The notes beneath the pieces were generated by a model that ran no database searches, had not been told where the DNA came from, and saw nothing but the letters and a program-made list of their open reading frames with translations. DNA of 64,000 nucleotides from assembly GCA_038258425.1 (NCBI GenBank), contig JBBSPV010000002.1, forward strand, positions 62,001 through 126,000. The letters are read 5' to 3'. The stretch comes from DATLGB01 sp038258425 (GTDB taxonomy: Bacteria; Actinomycetota; Thermoleophilia; Solirubrobacterales; Solirubrobacteraceae). Made by a program: the position numbers and the translations under genes. Of the stretch, positions 7,166-15,298 are shown piece after piece. Each line of letters begins with the position of its first letter. The stretch's first letter is position 1.

Positions 7166-9883
7166 ATGCTTACCTGGATCACCGAGTTGCCGGATCGTCG
7201 ATGGCTCCGCGACCAAGCGTTCGCCGTCATCGAGTTCAACGAGCTACGCGCTCGCCATATCGAACCCTCGCGTCTAGGGCCCGTGCGAAACACGTTGGCG
7301 AGTCCCGTTCAGGACCTGCTCGACAAGTACCGCCAGCATTCTCGGGTTGCGGTGCTCAACGTTGAGCTCGCGGACCTTCAGGACGTTACTGACCTTCTTG
7401 GATATGTCCTCGAGCCTGCGCATCGAGTCGGCTGCCGCCTGATCGTCCACGCAAACCGACGTGTAGACGAGTTCGATCCCGCCGCACTTGTCGACGAGCG
7501 TTTCGGATATGCGTGGACGTACGAGCGAACTCAGTACTTGATCCAGGCAATGGAGGCGTTGCTTGAAGGCCCAGTGAACGCGGGCGAACCACGCCCGTCG
7601 CGCGTTTTGGACCCAGAGCAGGAGGCCGCGGTCGGCGCGCACGACGGAGTCGTTCAGGTTATCGCTCCGGCAGGTAGTGGCAAGACCACCGTCTTGATTG
7701 AGCGAGTTAGGGAGCTCCTTCGGCGCGGCAATCGGCCCGAGCGAATCCTGTGTCTGACCTTCAATGCCAGTGCACGGGCGGAGCTCCAGGATCGTCTATC
7801 AGCGGCCGGTGTTGACTCCGTCGAAGTGCGAACCTTTCACAGCACTGGGCTGTGGATCCTGCGTACGGAGGGCTTGATAAGAGGGCAGCCGAAGGGACTT
7901 TCGTTGGCCCAATGGCGACGCCTTGCGCTTAGCGCCCGAAACGGCACGGACACCGGTGTTTGGATCGAACCCTCCGACGCGCGTGCTGCCGTGTCGGAGT
8001 TCAAACTCGGTCGGCTATCAACCGCAGCGGAGTGGCGCCGACAAGCGTCCCCTGACCCCAAGAGTCAGACGTTGGCGACGCTCTACGGCTTGTACGAGCA
8101 GCAGCTCGAAACCGACCGTGCTCACGACTTCGACGACCACATCCTTCTCTCGGTCCGCGCCTTGGGTTCCGATCCAGATCTCCGCTGCCGCTGGCAGGAT
8201 CGCTTCGATCATGTGCTAGTCGACGAATATCAGGACATCGAACCAGCGCAAGAGGTGCTAGTGCAAGCGCTTGCAGCACCTCAAGATTCGCTCTTTGTCG
8301 TCGGGGACGAAGACCAAGTGCTGTACGGCTGGCGACGAGCCAGCGCACTCCGGATCGTCGGACTAGATCAGGTCTATCCGGGGCTCGAACGGGTCGCCAT
8401 GGTGACCAACTATCGATGCCCGCCCGAGGTGGTCGAGCGATCCGCGCAGCTAATCGCCGTGAATCGTGTCCGATTCCCGAAGACGTTCCACTCTGCCCCT
8501 GGAAGGCGAAGGAGTCCCCACGCTGTCACCCATGACGAGTACGGGACTCGACAAGAGGCGGCGGACTGGACCGCTCGCACTCTGAGGACAAAGCAGCGCG
8601 GCGAAATAGCGGTTCTCGCTCGTACCGTTCGCCTCCTGCGAGAGGTAGCGGTGGCGTGCGTTGCCTACGGCATTCGGATTAGTGCCCCACCTGCCGTGTT
8701 CGATAGTCGGGGAGCCGCGGAGGCGGTCGAGATCCATCTGCGGTTAGCTGCGCGCCCCGCCGAGGCCAGTCCGGCAGACGTGCTCGCCATCTTGCGCAGT
8801 CCTTCACGTGGCTTGTTGCCACAGGCAGAGGAGGTCCTCTCCCAGCGTCTACGCGAAGGGCACTCCTGGAGCGAAGCGGCTATAGGCCTGGGGCGAGACG
8901 GACGGTTGGAATCCGCGGCTGAAGTCCTCGACGCGTCCCGGACGATCTCGGAGGCCGGCCAACTCCTTCGTCTATTGCGAGCCTCCTTCGGGCTCGATGC
9001 TCACTTCGACGAGTACGACAAGACCTTCGGTGGCGCCGAACAGACCGAGCTCGAGGCGCTCGACGACGCTGAGCGGCAGGCCGCAGGAAAGTCGGTCGAG
9101 GAGTACTCCGAGTACCTCTCTGACACACGTAGCGCGCTCTTGGCTATCCGAGACGATGACCACGGGATCCAGCTCTCGACAGTCCATGGCGCAAAGGGCC
9201 GCGAGTGGCCCACCGTCATCGTCGCTGCCTTCGATGAAGATCAACTCCCGCATTCCAAGGCGCTTGAGGTATCGCCCGAGCAACGTGCGTCAGGAGAGGG
9301 TCTAGAGGCTGAACGCCGGGTGGCCTACGTCGCTTTGACCCGCGCGCAGGCTCACCTCCACGTCTTGAGTACTAAGAACAAACTGAGCCAATTCGCGTGG
9401 GAAGCAGGACTCGCGGACGAACCACCGTCGACGCGTAGCGTGTCCCTGCCGTCTCGGCTGTTGAAGGGCGGCAGAGTGAAGTCGCGTAAGCAACGGCGAC
9501 AATCAAGACGCACCTCCTCGGCGTCGGACTGGTCCTCTGCTGCTCGGGGGCAAGACCCACCTACGTCGCTGCAGATAGCTCGGCCGCCAGGTGGCGAGGC
9601 TGTCACGCGAGTCGGCGCCGGCTACGCCGTTCGAGCAAGCCCCGACAAGGCCTCTGGACTGCGGATCGCTTCGTGGGCGATCCGCACGGACCTGGTCAAC
9701 GAGGCCAACGCGGCGGCTCGAATCACGCTACGCGACTTTCTGCTCAATGTCCCTGAAATCGAGCCAGAAGACGTCGATGCGATGCTCCGTCGCGTCAGGG
9801 CGCGACCGGAGGAGCTCGTGCGACGCTTGTCACCGGTGCTGCGTACTGAAGTCGCGGATGAACTCGATCGCGCAGTCATGTAG
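7166..9883 (+). CDS. UvrD/PcrA-like SF1A DNA helicase, horizontally acquired
   Basis: A protein of about 905 residues with the full SF1A motif set: Walker A 'APAGSGKTTVL', motif Ia 'LCLTFNASARAEL', motif II 'VLVDEYQD', motif III 'VVGDEDQVLYGWRRA', motif IV 'TNYRCPPEVV', motif V 'LSTVHGAKGREWPTVIV' and motif VI 'VAYVALTRAQAHLHV'. About 150 N-terminal residues before Walker A match no domain I know, and a basic, Ser-rich linker plus an Ala-rich tail follow motif VI. It is an ATP-driven 3'-5' DNA translocase by family. I chose the ATG at 7166 because AAGG stands 6 nt upstream; GTG 7139 and TTG 7130 are possible. Codon use is clearly less GC-rich than both neighbours, which points to transfer. 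No nuclease partner is adjacent. Confidence 0.85.
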   Translation: MLTWITELPDRRWLRDQAFAVIEFNELRARHIEPSRLGPVRNTLASPVQDLLDKYRQHSRVAVLNVELADLQDVTDLLGYVLEPAHRVGCRLIVHANRRVDEFDPAALVDERFGYAWTYERTQYLIQAMEALLEGPVNAGEPRPSRVLDPEQEAAVGAHDGVVQVIAPAGSGKTTVLIERVRELLRRGNRPERILCLTFNASARAELQDRLSAAGVDSVEVRTFHSTGLWILRTEGLIRGQPKGLSLAQWRRLALSARNGTDTGVWIEPSDARAAVSEFKLGRLSTAAEWRRQASPDPKSQTLATLYGLYEQQLETDRAHDFDDHILLSVRALGSDPDLRCRWQDRFDHVLVDEYQDIEPAQEVLVQALAAPQDSLFVVGDEDQVLYGWRRASALRIVGLDQVYPGLERVAMVTNYRCPPEVVERSAQLIAVNRVRFPKTFHSAPGRRRSPHAVTHDEYGTRQEAADWTARTLRTKQRGEIAVLARTVRLLREVAVACVAYGIRISAPPAVFDSRGAAEAVEIHLRLAARPAEASPADVLAILRSPSRGLLPQAEEVLSQRLREGHSWSEAAIGLGRDGRLESAAEVLDASRTISEAGQLLRLLRASFGLDAHFDEYDKTFGGAEQTELEALDDAERQAAGKSVEEYSEYLSDTRSALLAIRDDDHGIQLSTVHGAKGREWPTVIVAAFDEDQLPHSKALEVSPEQRASGEGLEAERRVAYVALTRAQAHLHVLSTKNKLSQFAWEAGLADEPPSTRSVSLPSRLLKGGRVKSRKQRRQSRRTSSASDWSSAARGQDPPTSLQIARPPGGEAVTRVGAGYAVRASPDKASGLRIASWAIRTDLVNEANAAARITLRDFLLNVPEIEPEDVDAMLRRVRARPEELVRRLSPVLRTEVADELDRAVM

Positions 9884-9931
9884 TCGCAGCCACTCGGCGC
9901 CCTTCGACTTGGTCCACTGGCGAGCGAAGCG

Positions 9932-10861
9932 TCAGAACACGATGACCGCGCGCCCGCGCAGGCCGCCGGCGTCCATCACCCGGTGCGCCTCCGCGACCTC
10001 CTCGGGCGGGTAGGTCCCGGCGACGCGCATCTGAATGCGGCCGTCGCCGGCCATGTCGCGGATCTCCTCGAGCCAGTGCGTGCGCTCCAGGACGCTGAAC
10101 ACCGAGGTCGGCCGAACCTCGATGCCACGGCCCGGAGGCTCGGCTTGCCAGCCGCGGACGACGGTGATGACGCCGCCATCGCGCACGGCGCCGACGACCG
10201 AGTCGGTGAGCAGGGCGGTGTCGTAGAGCCCGTGCGCGCCGTCGGGGGCATGCTCGCGCACCGCGTCGACGAACTCGTCCCCGCGCGGGACGACGATGTC
10301 GGCCCCGAAGCGCTTCACGAGCGCCTCGTCCTCCGGCTTGGCGTCGGCGATCACCCGGATGCCGTCGGCCTTGGCCAGCGGGATGACGTAGGAGGCGAGC
10401 AGGCCGGCGCCGCCGGTGACCGCGAGCGTCTCTCCCGGCTCGAGCGCGAGGAGGCCGAGCCCGAGGCGGGCGGTGAGGCCGTTCATCGGGAGCGTCGAGG
10501 CCTGCTCGAGCGTCGCGCCGTCCGGGATGGAGACCACGGAACCCGCGTTGACGACGAGCAGCTCCTGCTGGGCACCGCCGTCGCCCCGGCGCGGGCTGAC
10601 GACGGCCATGACATCGTCGCCCTCGCTCAGCCGCTCGACGTCCGCGCCGACGGCCTCGACCGTCCCGGCCGCGTCCATGCCCGGCGTCCACGGGCGGTGC
10701 GTCTCGCCGCCGCCGTTCTGGCGCAGGCCGATATCCGTCGGGTTGACGGCCGCCGCGCGGACCCGGATGCGGACCTCGCCCGCGTCCGGGTAGCGGGCCG
10801 GCCGGTCGCCGACATCGAGGACGTCGGGGCCGCCGGGTTCGGTGATGATGATCGCGCGCAT
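9932..10861 (-). CDS. NADP-dependent quinone oxidoreductase (zinc-independent ADH family)
   Basis: A 309-residue member of the medium-chain dehydrogenase superfamily. The N-terminal 'IIITEPGGPDVLDVGDRP' and 'RAAAVNPTDIGLRQNG' are the GroES-like catalytic domain of quinone oxidoreductases, without the Cys ligands of zinc alcohol dehydrogenases. 'LAVTGGAGLLASYVIPLAK' is the NADP-binding loop (normally GAAGGVG, here GGAGLLA). The C-terminus 'EEVAEAHRVMDAGGLRGRAVIVF' closes the domain as usual. It is divergent from the Ohr gene with only 17 bp between the start codons, so the promoters must lie inside the coding regions or the starts are shifted. Confidence 0.85.
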   Translation of the reverse strand: MRAIIITEPGGPDVLDVGDRPARYPDAGEVRIRVRAAAVNPTDIGLRQNGGGETHRPWTPGMDAAGTVEAVGADVERLSEGDDVMAVVSPRRGDGGAQQELLVVNAGSVVSIPDGATLEQASTLPMNGLTARLGLGLLALEPGETLAVTGGAGLLASYVIPLAKADGIRVIADAKPEDEALVKRFGADIVVPRGDEFVDAVREHAPDGAHGLYDTALLTDSVVGAVRDGGVITVVRGWQAEPPGRGIEVRPTSVFSVLERTHWLEEIRDMAGDGRIQMRVAGTYPPEEVAEAHRVMDAGGLRGRAVIVF

Positions 10862-10878
10862 GGTGGTTGACTACCTCC

Positions 10879-11286
10879 ATGGCTCCGATCTACTCCACCA
10901 CGGGCAAGTCCACCGGCATGGGGCGCGACGGCGCCACGGCGATCGAGGACTCCGATCTCAAGCTCGACCTCTCGCGGCCGGGCCAGGGCGAGGGCACGAA
11001 TCCCGAGCAGCTCTTCGCGATGGGCTACGCCGCGTGCTTTCACTCGGCGATGAAGAGCGTCGGCTCGGCCCAGAAGCTCTCGACCAAGGACTCGACGGTT
11101 ACCGCGACCGTCGACATGTTCAAGGACGAGGACGGGCCGGGGTTCAGCCTCGGCGTCAAGCTGCACGCGCACGTGCCGAAGCTGTCGGGCGAGGAGGCCC
11201 AGAGGCTCGTCGAGGCGGCGCACCAGGTCTGCCCGTACTCCAACGCGACGCGGGGGAACATCCCTGTCGAGGTGTCGGCGGCCTGA
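10879..11286 (+). CDS. ohr: Organic hydroperoxide resistance protein (Ohr/OsmC family)
   Basis: A 135-residue OsmC-fold peroxidase. 'TNPEQLFAMGYAACFHSAM' holds the first redox Cys with the upstream Glu, and 'HQVCPYSNATRGNIPV' holds the second, the arrangement of Ohr rather than OsmC. It reduces organic and fatty-acid hydroperoxides with dihydrolipoamide-type thiols. The N-terminal 'PIYSTTGKSTG' also matches Ohr. It is divergent from a quinone oxidoreductase, a plausible oxidative-stress pairing. No OhrR-type MarR regulator lies nearby. Confidence 0.88.
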   Translation: MAPIYSTTGKSTGMGRDGATAIEDSDLKLDLSRPGQGEGTNPEQLFAMGYAACFHSAMKSVGSAQKLSTKDSTVTATVDMFKDEDGPGFSLGVKLHAHVPKLSGEEAQRLVEAAHQVCPYSNATRGNIPVEVSAA

Positions 11287-11347
11287 GGCTGCGTGGTGCG
11301 GGCGGTCGTGCCGAATCGGGCGGGTCGCGGAGGTAGCCTGGCCGCAG

Positions 11348-11421
11348 GCCCCTGTAGCTCAGCTGGATAGAGCGGCCGCCTTCTAAGCGGCAGGTCCCTG
11401 GTTCGAGTCCAGGTGGGGGCG
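11348..11421 (+). tRNA. tRNA-Arg (anticodon TCT)
   Basis: A complete 74-nt cloverleaf. The acceptor arm GCCCCTG pairs with TGGGGGC (with G-T wobbles at its inner end), the D arm reads AGCTCAGCTGGATAGAGC, the anticodon stem GCCGC/GCGGC encloses loop CTTCTAA with anticodon TCT (reads AGA), and the T arm is CCTGG-TTCGAGT-CCAGG. The discriminator base is G; CCA is not encoded. Its 3' part from 11379 onward is repeated at 22251-22294, so this gene is the attachment site of the integrated element. Confidence 0.95.
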
Positions 11422-11422
11422 T
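11379..11422 (+). repeat. attL, 44-bp direct repeat within tRNA-Arg
   Basis: This is the left copy of a 44-bp sequence identical to 22251-22294. It starts two bases before the anticodon-loop TTCTAA and ends one base past the tRNA discriminator. Because the full tRNA lies here, integration has regenerated a working tRNA using the element-borne 3' half. Confidence 0.93.
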
Positions 11423-11438
11423 CCCCCCGAACTGCCCG

Positions 11439-12761
11439 CTAGTCGCGGGGTGCTGGCTCGGCGAGTAGGGCGTCAAGCGCGGAGTCCAAGACGGCCAATC
11501 GGCCGTTTCTGCCCGAGTTCTGCCCGAGATTCGCTCTGCCGACGAGCTCTCGGAGACGCGCCAAGTCGCCGTCGTCCCGGCGCATCGAGTGCGCGTACAG
11601 CCGGAGGGTGAATCCGGGCGTGGTGTGGCCAAGCTGCTCCATCACGAAGCGGGGATCTTCGCCGAGCGCGACGAGCAGCGACGCAAACAAGTGCCGGAGC
11701 CCGTGTGGAGAGAGCCTTGGTGGGAGGGCGCCGAGGCCGTCCGCCTCCAGCGCCACCGCGGCCCGCTCGATCGCTGGAGCGAGGACGCGGTTGCGGACGT
11801 TCGAGTCGTTGATCCGGCCGCCGGACGCCGTAGCGAACACGAGCCCCGAGGCAAGTGTCGACCGCCGGGATGCCTTCCACGCGATCAACTCGTCACGGAG
11901 CGCGGGCAACATGTCGACGGTTCGAACGCCGGCAGCTGTCTTGGCGGCGCCGACACGGATGCGGCCAGCCGCGAGATCCAGGTCGCGCCACCGCAGCTCG
12001 ACGAGCTCGCCGAGCCGGAGGCCGGCGAACGCGAGGGTGGCGAGCATCGGCCGGCGCCCGACGTGCCGGCGGTCCTCGCGGGCCTCGGCGTCGAGCTGTC
12101 CGGCGGCGGTGAGGAGGGCGTCGATCTGTTCGGCGCGGTCGAGGTAGGGGCGCGGCGGCGTCGTGACCTTGATTCGGCGCCGCCGACCGCGGGCCGGGTT
12201 GCGGTCGATTATCTCGTACTCGACCGCCTCCTCGAGGATCTGGCCGAGGCGGACGAGTGTCTTGTTGATCGACGCCGGGCCGGCGGGAGCCCGACCAGCC
12301 CGCTGCCGGTCCTTCGCCGCCCGACGCTTCCAGGCGGCATGCTCGGCCAGCTTCGCGGCCCGGTAGCGGTCGACGTCGGCGACACCGATCCGGTCGAGCG
12401 GCATGGTGGCGAAGTAGGGCAGCAGGTGGCCGACGAGCTCGCCTCGGTAGGCCCGGACGGTCTTGGGGCGCCACTCGTCGCGGTGGCGCTCGAACCACTC
12501 GCTGGCGAACACGTGAAACGTCGGCACGTCCCGCTCGGCGGCCGCGGCGCGCGTCGGCTCCGGGGCCTGCCAGGTGCCGCGGTCGACCTGGCCGAGCACG
12601 TAGCACAGCTCGGCGTCAGCGCGGTTCGGCGTCCACTCGGGCTCCGATCCGAGCGTCCGGTAGCGGCGCTTCCCGGCGGCGACGAACCGGAGGGCGTACG
12701 TCACAGTGCCGTCCGTGCCCGGGACCTCCACGACGCTGCCCCTTGCCCTGCCCGCCATCAC
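11439..12761 (-). CDS. int: Tyrosine-type site-specific integrase
   Basis: A 440-residue tyrosine recombinase. An N-terminal arm-binding type region comes first, then a SAM-like core-binding domain (about residues 80-190), then the catalytic domain. The catalytic set is readable as R249 ('AFAGLRLGEL'), a beta-hairpin Lys near 274, H353 and R356 ('HGLRH'), H379 ('LGHT') and Y389 ('LRLYAH'). It cuts and joins DNA at the tRNA-Arg att site that lies 17 bp past its stop. It starts at GTG 12761 or ATG 12758, overlapping the stop of the upstream zinc-ribbon gene. Two 11-bp repeats (11507-11528) lie in its 3' coding end and may bind its arm domain. Confidence 0.95.
   Translation of the reverse strand: MMAGRARGSVVEVPGTDGTVTYALRFVAAGKRRYRTLGSEPEWTPNRADAELCYVLGQVDRGTWQAPEPTRAAAAERDVPTFHVFASEWFERHRDEWRPKTVRAYRGELVGHLLPYFATMPLDRIGVADVDRYRAAKLAEHAAWKRRAAKDRQRAGRAPAGPASINKTLVRLGQILEEAVEYEIIDRNPARGRRRRIKVTTPPRPYLDRAEQIDALLTAAGQLDAEAREDRRHVGRRPMLATLAFAGLRLGELVELRWRDLDLAAGRIRVGAAKTAAGVRTVDMLPALRDELIAWKASRRSTLASGLVFATASGGRINDSNVRNRVLAPAIERAAVALEADGLGALPPRLSPHGLRHLFASLLVALGEDPRFVMEQLGHTTPGFTLRLYAHSMRRDDGDLARLRELVGRANLGQNSGRNGRLAVLDSALDALLAEPAPRD
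11507..11528 (+). repeat. Putative left integrase arm-type sites (11-bp tandem)
   Basis: TTCTGCCCGAG occurs twice in tandem (11507-11517, 11518-11528), 85 bp inside attL and within the 3' end of the integrase gene. A near copy of the same tandem, in the same orientation, lies at 22124-22145 near attR. Pairs of short direct repeats flanking the core are how arm-type sites of tyrosine integrases look. Confidence 0.5.
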
Positions 12762-13222
12762 GCGGCCCGCTGGAGCGTCGCCATGTTGCCGTTGGCTGCC
12801 CGCTTGCAGGTGTGGCCGCAGTAGCGGGCGTGCGGCCTCCGGTCGGCGCCGATGGGGCCGTCACACTGCGCGCACGCCCGGGCACCCGCCGGCACCTCGG
12901 CGGCCGGTTCGGTCCGCTCCGGGTCTGCGCCGATCAGCCTGAGCGCCCGTTCGCGGCGCGGAGCCGGGAGCCGCTCGAACGAAGCCCACCACGAGGCCGC
13001 GGTCGCGGTGAGCGCAGACGCCCACTCGGCCCTCTCGAGCGGATCGTCGACGGCTTCGAGCGCGACACGAACGGCGGCGGGCCACACGTCCGCGAGGCGA
13101 CTCCCGTCGCGGCGAGCATCGTCGAGGGCGGCGCGAAGGTAGGAACACGGCCCGACCACGGCGATCAGCGTACGGCCGGGCACGGACATCCTTGTCGGCC
13201 GGCGATGCCCGGCGAGGCTCAT
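12758..13222 (-). CDS. Zinc-ribbon hypothetical protein of the element
   Basis: A 154-residue protein of unknown function. The body is helical and Ala/Arg-rich with 'RAEWASALTATAASWWASFERLP', and the C-terminus carries a C-x2-C...C-x3-C zinc-binding pattern (CAQC at about residues 124-127, CGHTC at 142-146). The ATG at 13222 is chosen because it overlaps the stop of the reconstructed small ORF upstream (TGATG). The uninterrupted reading frame actually extends to 13366 and would fuse both. Its stop overlaps the integrase start, so it is probably made together with the integrase and may act in integration control. Confidence 0.6.
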   Translation of the reverse strand: MSLAGHRRPTRMSVPGRTLIAVVGPCSYLRAALDDARRDGSRLADVWPAAVRVALEAVDDPLERAEWASALTATAASWWASFERLPAPRRERALRLIGADPERTEPAAEVPAGARACAQCDGPIGADRRPHARYCGHTCKRAANGNMATLQRAA

Positions 13223-13366
13223 CACGCGACGGCCCGGTCGAGGATCGCGCTGACGGTCGCGGCGTCGTCCAGCTGGCGGTTGACGGTGCGACTTCACGGT
13301 GCGCAGCAACGTGCTCCGCTCGAAGGGGGTCAGGGCGACCGTGGCGGTAGCGTTAGCTTCGTGCAT
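13222..13366 (-). pseudogene. Small ORF disrupted by a 13-nt insertion
   Basis: GGAGG stands 9 nt before an ATG at 13366 that opens 'MHEANATATVALTPFERSTLL'. At 13282-13302 the 8-mer ACGGTGCG occurs twice, 13 nt apart. Removing those 13 nt joins the start to a frame reading 'NRQLDDAATVSAILDRAVA' that ends in a TGA overlapping the next ATG by one base, giving a 43-residue protein. With the insertion present, the frame instead runs through Arg/Pro-rich sequence into the zinc-ribbon gene. I infer a frameshifting insertion or sequence error. Confidence 0.45.
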
Positions 13367-13638
13367 GGAGCGGAACCTCCGTGTGCCGTGCCCCCGGGCC
13401 GTTAGCGCGGTCGCGGGGGCGATTCGTTAGTGCCGCGGCATCTTACGCTGGGCGGCGGAGCCCAGCACCCGGTCGCCGCCATCCGCGGCCGATCTAGCCA
13501 GCGGATGCCCGTTGCGGTCGCCGGCTGACCGGACCGGGCAGGGAGATTCATCGGTCCGCATCTGGTCAGGTCGGAGTCGGGCGCCCTTCCGTCCACGACC
13601 GGCGTTCCGCGTGCTCGCCGGTTCGTACGGTCGCCGGC

Positions 13639-13947
13639 ATGGCCGAACTACCGCTCCAGTCCATGAAGCTCGTTCACCGCCCCGGAGGCGCCGAGGACAG
13701 CTACCGATGGCGCGCTCACATAGAAGAAGGCGGCGCGACGGTCGACTACATCGTCGTCGACCTCGCCGACACGCAAGCCGTCGCGACTGGCCTCGCCGCG
13801 TCAGACATTGAGGCCAGCGTCGAGGACGCGTTGCAGGTCTACTCCCGCGGCAGACTGCGAAACGACGTGCCGGTGCTCGACCAGGTCGCCGGTTGGAACG
13901 GCCCAGTCGTGTTGATGGCAACGCACTTCCGCGGCGATCGGGAGTAG
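13639..13947 (+). CDS. Hypothetical protein
   Basis: A 102-residue acidic protein with alternating strand-helix character ('YRWRAHIEEGGATVDYIVVDLADTQAVATGLAASDIEASVEDALQ' region) and good coding composition. No family is recognised. It is the first rightward gene of the element, opposite in direction to the integrase operon. The 270-bp gap before it (13367-13638) contains the leader of the leftward small ORF and no other gene that I can support. A strong hairpin follows its stop. Confidence 0.65.
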   Translation: MAELPLQSMKLVHRPGGAEDSYRWRAHIEEGGATVDYIVVDLADTQAVATGLAASDIEASVEDALQVYSRGRLRNDVPVLDQVAGWNGPVVLMATHFRGDRE

Positions 13948-13955
13948 CCGGACCG

Positions 13956-13988
13956 GCGGGGCGCCCCGCGTAAGACGAGGCGCCCCGC
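13956..13988 (+). terminator. 10-bp stem hairpin terminator
   Basis: GCGGGGCGCC (13956-13965) pairs perfectly with GGCGCCCCGC (13979-13988) across a 13-nt loop, 9 nt after the stop of the 102-residue gene. The following bases ATCCCTT are only weakly T-rich. It is well placed as a terminator. Confidence 0.6.
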
Positions 13989-14149
13989 ATCCCTTCGCCG
14001 GCGGCGTCTGACGGGTCCGCACAAGTGCCGTGCGGTCTCTCCCGGTAGCGGCTGCCCGCCGCGCCGGCCGCGCCGCGCTCACGTATTTCGCGACAGGGAT
14101 GGACCGACGTTGTAGACAAGTCCGAACGGTCACGTGCGTTACGACTCCA

Positions 14150-14443
14150 ATGCTATACACGCGCCTTGCGATCGGCGGCCTTGCCCGGATCGCTTCCTTG
14201 CTGTCCATCCTGTGCATCGTCGGCAACTGCGTCGCGCAAGCGATAAGTGTCGACCACTGGGGTACTGCGATTGGGGCCCTGGTCGTCTTGCCGTTGACGT
14301 TCTTCGTCTACCCGTTTGTGTCTCCCGAAGGAGCGATCGCGTTCCCGTTCGCGGACGGCGCAAGCCTGATCGGAGTCCTGATCATCGGACTGATCGCATA
14401 CCCGATCTCCACCTTCGTCGGCGGCTTTGACCCGATCGGTTAG
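14150..14443 (+). CDS. Small membrane protein, three helices
   Basis: A 97-residue protein with about three hydrophobic segments: 'LARIASLLSILCIVGNCVAQA', 'IGALVVLPLTFFVYPFV' and 'SLIGVLIIGLIAYPISTFVGG'. No family is recognised. The frame is open from 14030, but the upstream part is Arg-rich and not coding-like, so I prefer ATG 14150; ATG 14099 is possible. Composition is lower in GC than the chromosome, in keeping with the island. A host-interacting or inhibitory membrane protein would fit but is not shown. Confidence 0.6.
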   Translation: MLYTRLAIGGLARIASLLSILCIVGNCVAQAISVDHWGTAIGALVVLPLTFFVYPFVSPEGAIAFPFADGASLIGVLIIGLIAYPISTFVGGFDPIG

Positions 14444-14471
14444 CAAGCCGCCCGGCGCCTCGAGGTCCGGC

Positions 14472-15188
14472 ATGCATGCGAGCGCCCGCGTCTGTTCGTT
14501 CTGTCGGCGAGCCGAACCCACGGTCGGCTTCTACACCAGGTCGAACTACTGCAAGGCGTGCCACACCGCGTACACCGGCCGGCGCCAGCGGCTCCGCTGG
14601 GACGCCGAATCGGAGGCGGCGCGCGAGGCACGACTTGCGCAACGCCGGCTGAAGCGCACCGGCAGCGCATCCCGCAAGCGAGTCCGACAGGTCGTCCGTG
14701 AAGACGGGTTCCTCCGATGCATCGACTGTGACATCTGGAAGCCGCCGGACGCCTTTTACCGTGACAAGGACAAGAGCACTGGCCGTTCGACACGGTGTAA
14801 GACGTGCTCGCTTGCTTCACACCAGCGGTACTACCAAGCCAACAGAGCCAAGCTACTCACGTATCAACAGGAGCGCCGCAACGCGGGCCGGGACGCCGCT
14901 CGAGCGTACGAGCGCGAGATCTATGAGCGCCGCAAGGACAAGGCGCAGGCCACGAACAAGGCTCGTGCCCGCGCGATGGGCAAGCCCAACGCGGCAACCG
15001 TTGGCTACGACCGCATCCTGCGCAGCGATCCTTGCAGCTACTGCGGTGCCTCAGCGGGACAAGTGGACCACGTAACACCGATCCGGTTGAGCGGCGCGAA
15101 CCACTGGATGAACCTCACCGCCGCGTGTCGGGCATGCAATCGCGAAAAGTCCGCGTGGCCGCTCCTGCATTACCTCCGGGAGCGTTGA
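14472..15188 (+). CDS. HNH endonuclease with treble-clef Cys clusters
   Basis: A 238-residue protein. Two N-terminal zinc-binding clusters (CSFC...CKAC and CIDC...CKTC with 'KPPDAFYRDKDKSTGRSTRCKTC') are of the type found ahead of many phage HNH nucleases. A basic coiled region follows, then the HNH core: 'CSYCGASAGQVDHVTPIRLSG', 'NLTAACRACNREKS'. The DH pair, Asn and second His-position residues of the beta-beta-alpha metal fold are present. It probably nicks or cuts DNA. The start was placed at ATG 14472, since the open frame from 14427 overlaps the previous gene. GC is lower than in the flanks. It could serve packaging, homing or defence. Confidence 0.82.
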   Translation: MHASARVCSFCRRAEPTVGFYTRSNYCKACHTAYTGRRQRLRWDAESEAAREARLAQRRLKRTGSASRKRVRQVVREDGFLRCIDCDIWKPPDAFYRDKDKSTGRSTRCKTCSLASHQRYYQANRAKLLTYQQERRNAGRDAARAYEREIYERRKDKAQATNKARARAMGKPNAATVGYDRILRSDPCSYCGASAGQVDHVTPIRLSGANHWMNLTAACRACNREKSAWPLLHYLRER

Positions 15189-15281
15189 CTCTGACGCGCG
15201 AAGCTCGCGTGAAGCCTTAGAGACTTGCTCAGAGTCGACACCAGAAGCGAAGCAGGCAGGAGGCGCGAGGAAGGCTCAGGA

Positions 15282-15298
15282 AGGGCTTCTCTAGCCCT
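15282..15298. terminator. Small hairpin between convergent genes
   Basis: AGGGCT (15282-15287) pairs with AGCCCT (15293-15298) around TTCTC-type loop sequence in the gap between the HNH gene and the convergent gene ending at 15297. It could serve both directions. The stem is short, so the call is weak. Confidence 0.35.

Noticed and set aside
13427..14119. 230-codon minus-strand frame in the element
   Set aside because: Arg/Ser-rich shadow across a hairpin and the better supported plus-strand gene 13639-13947.
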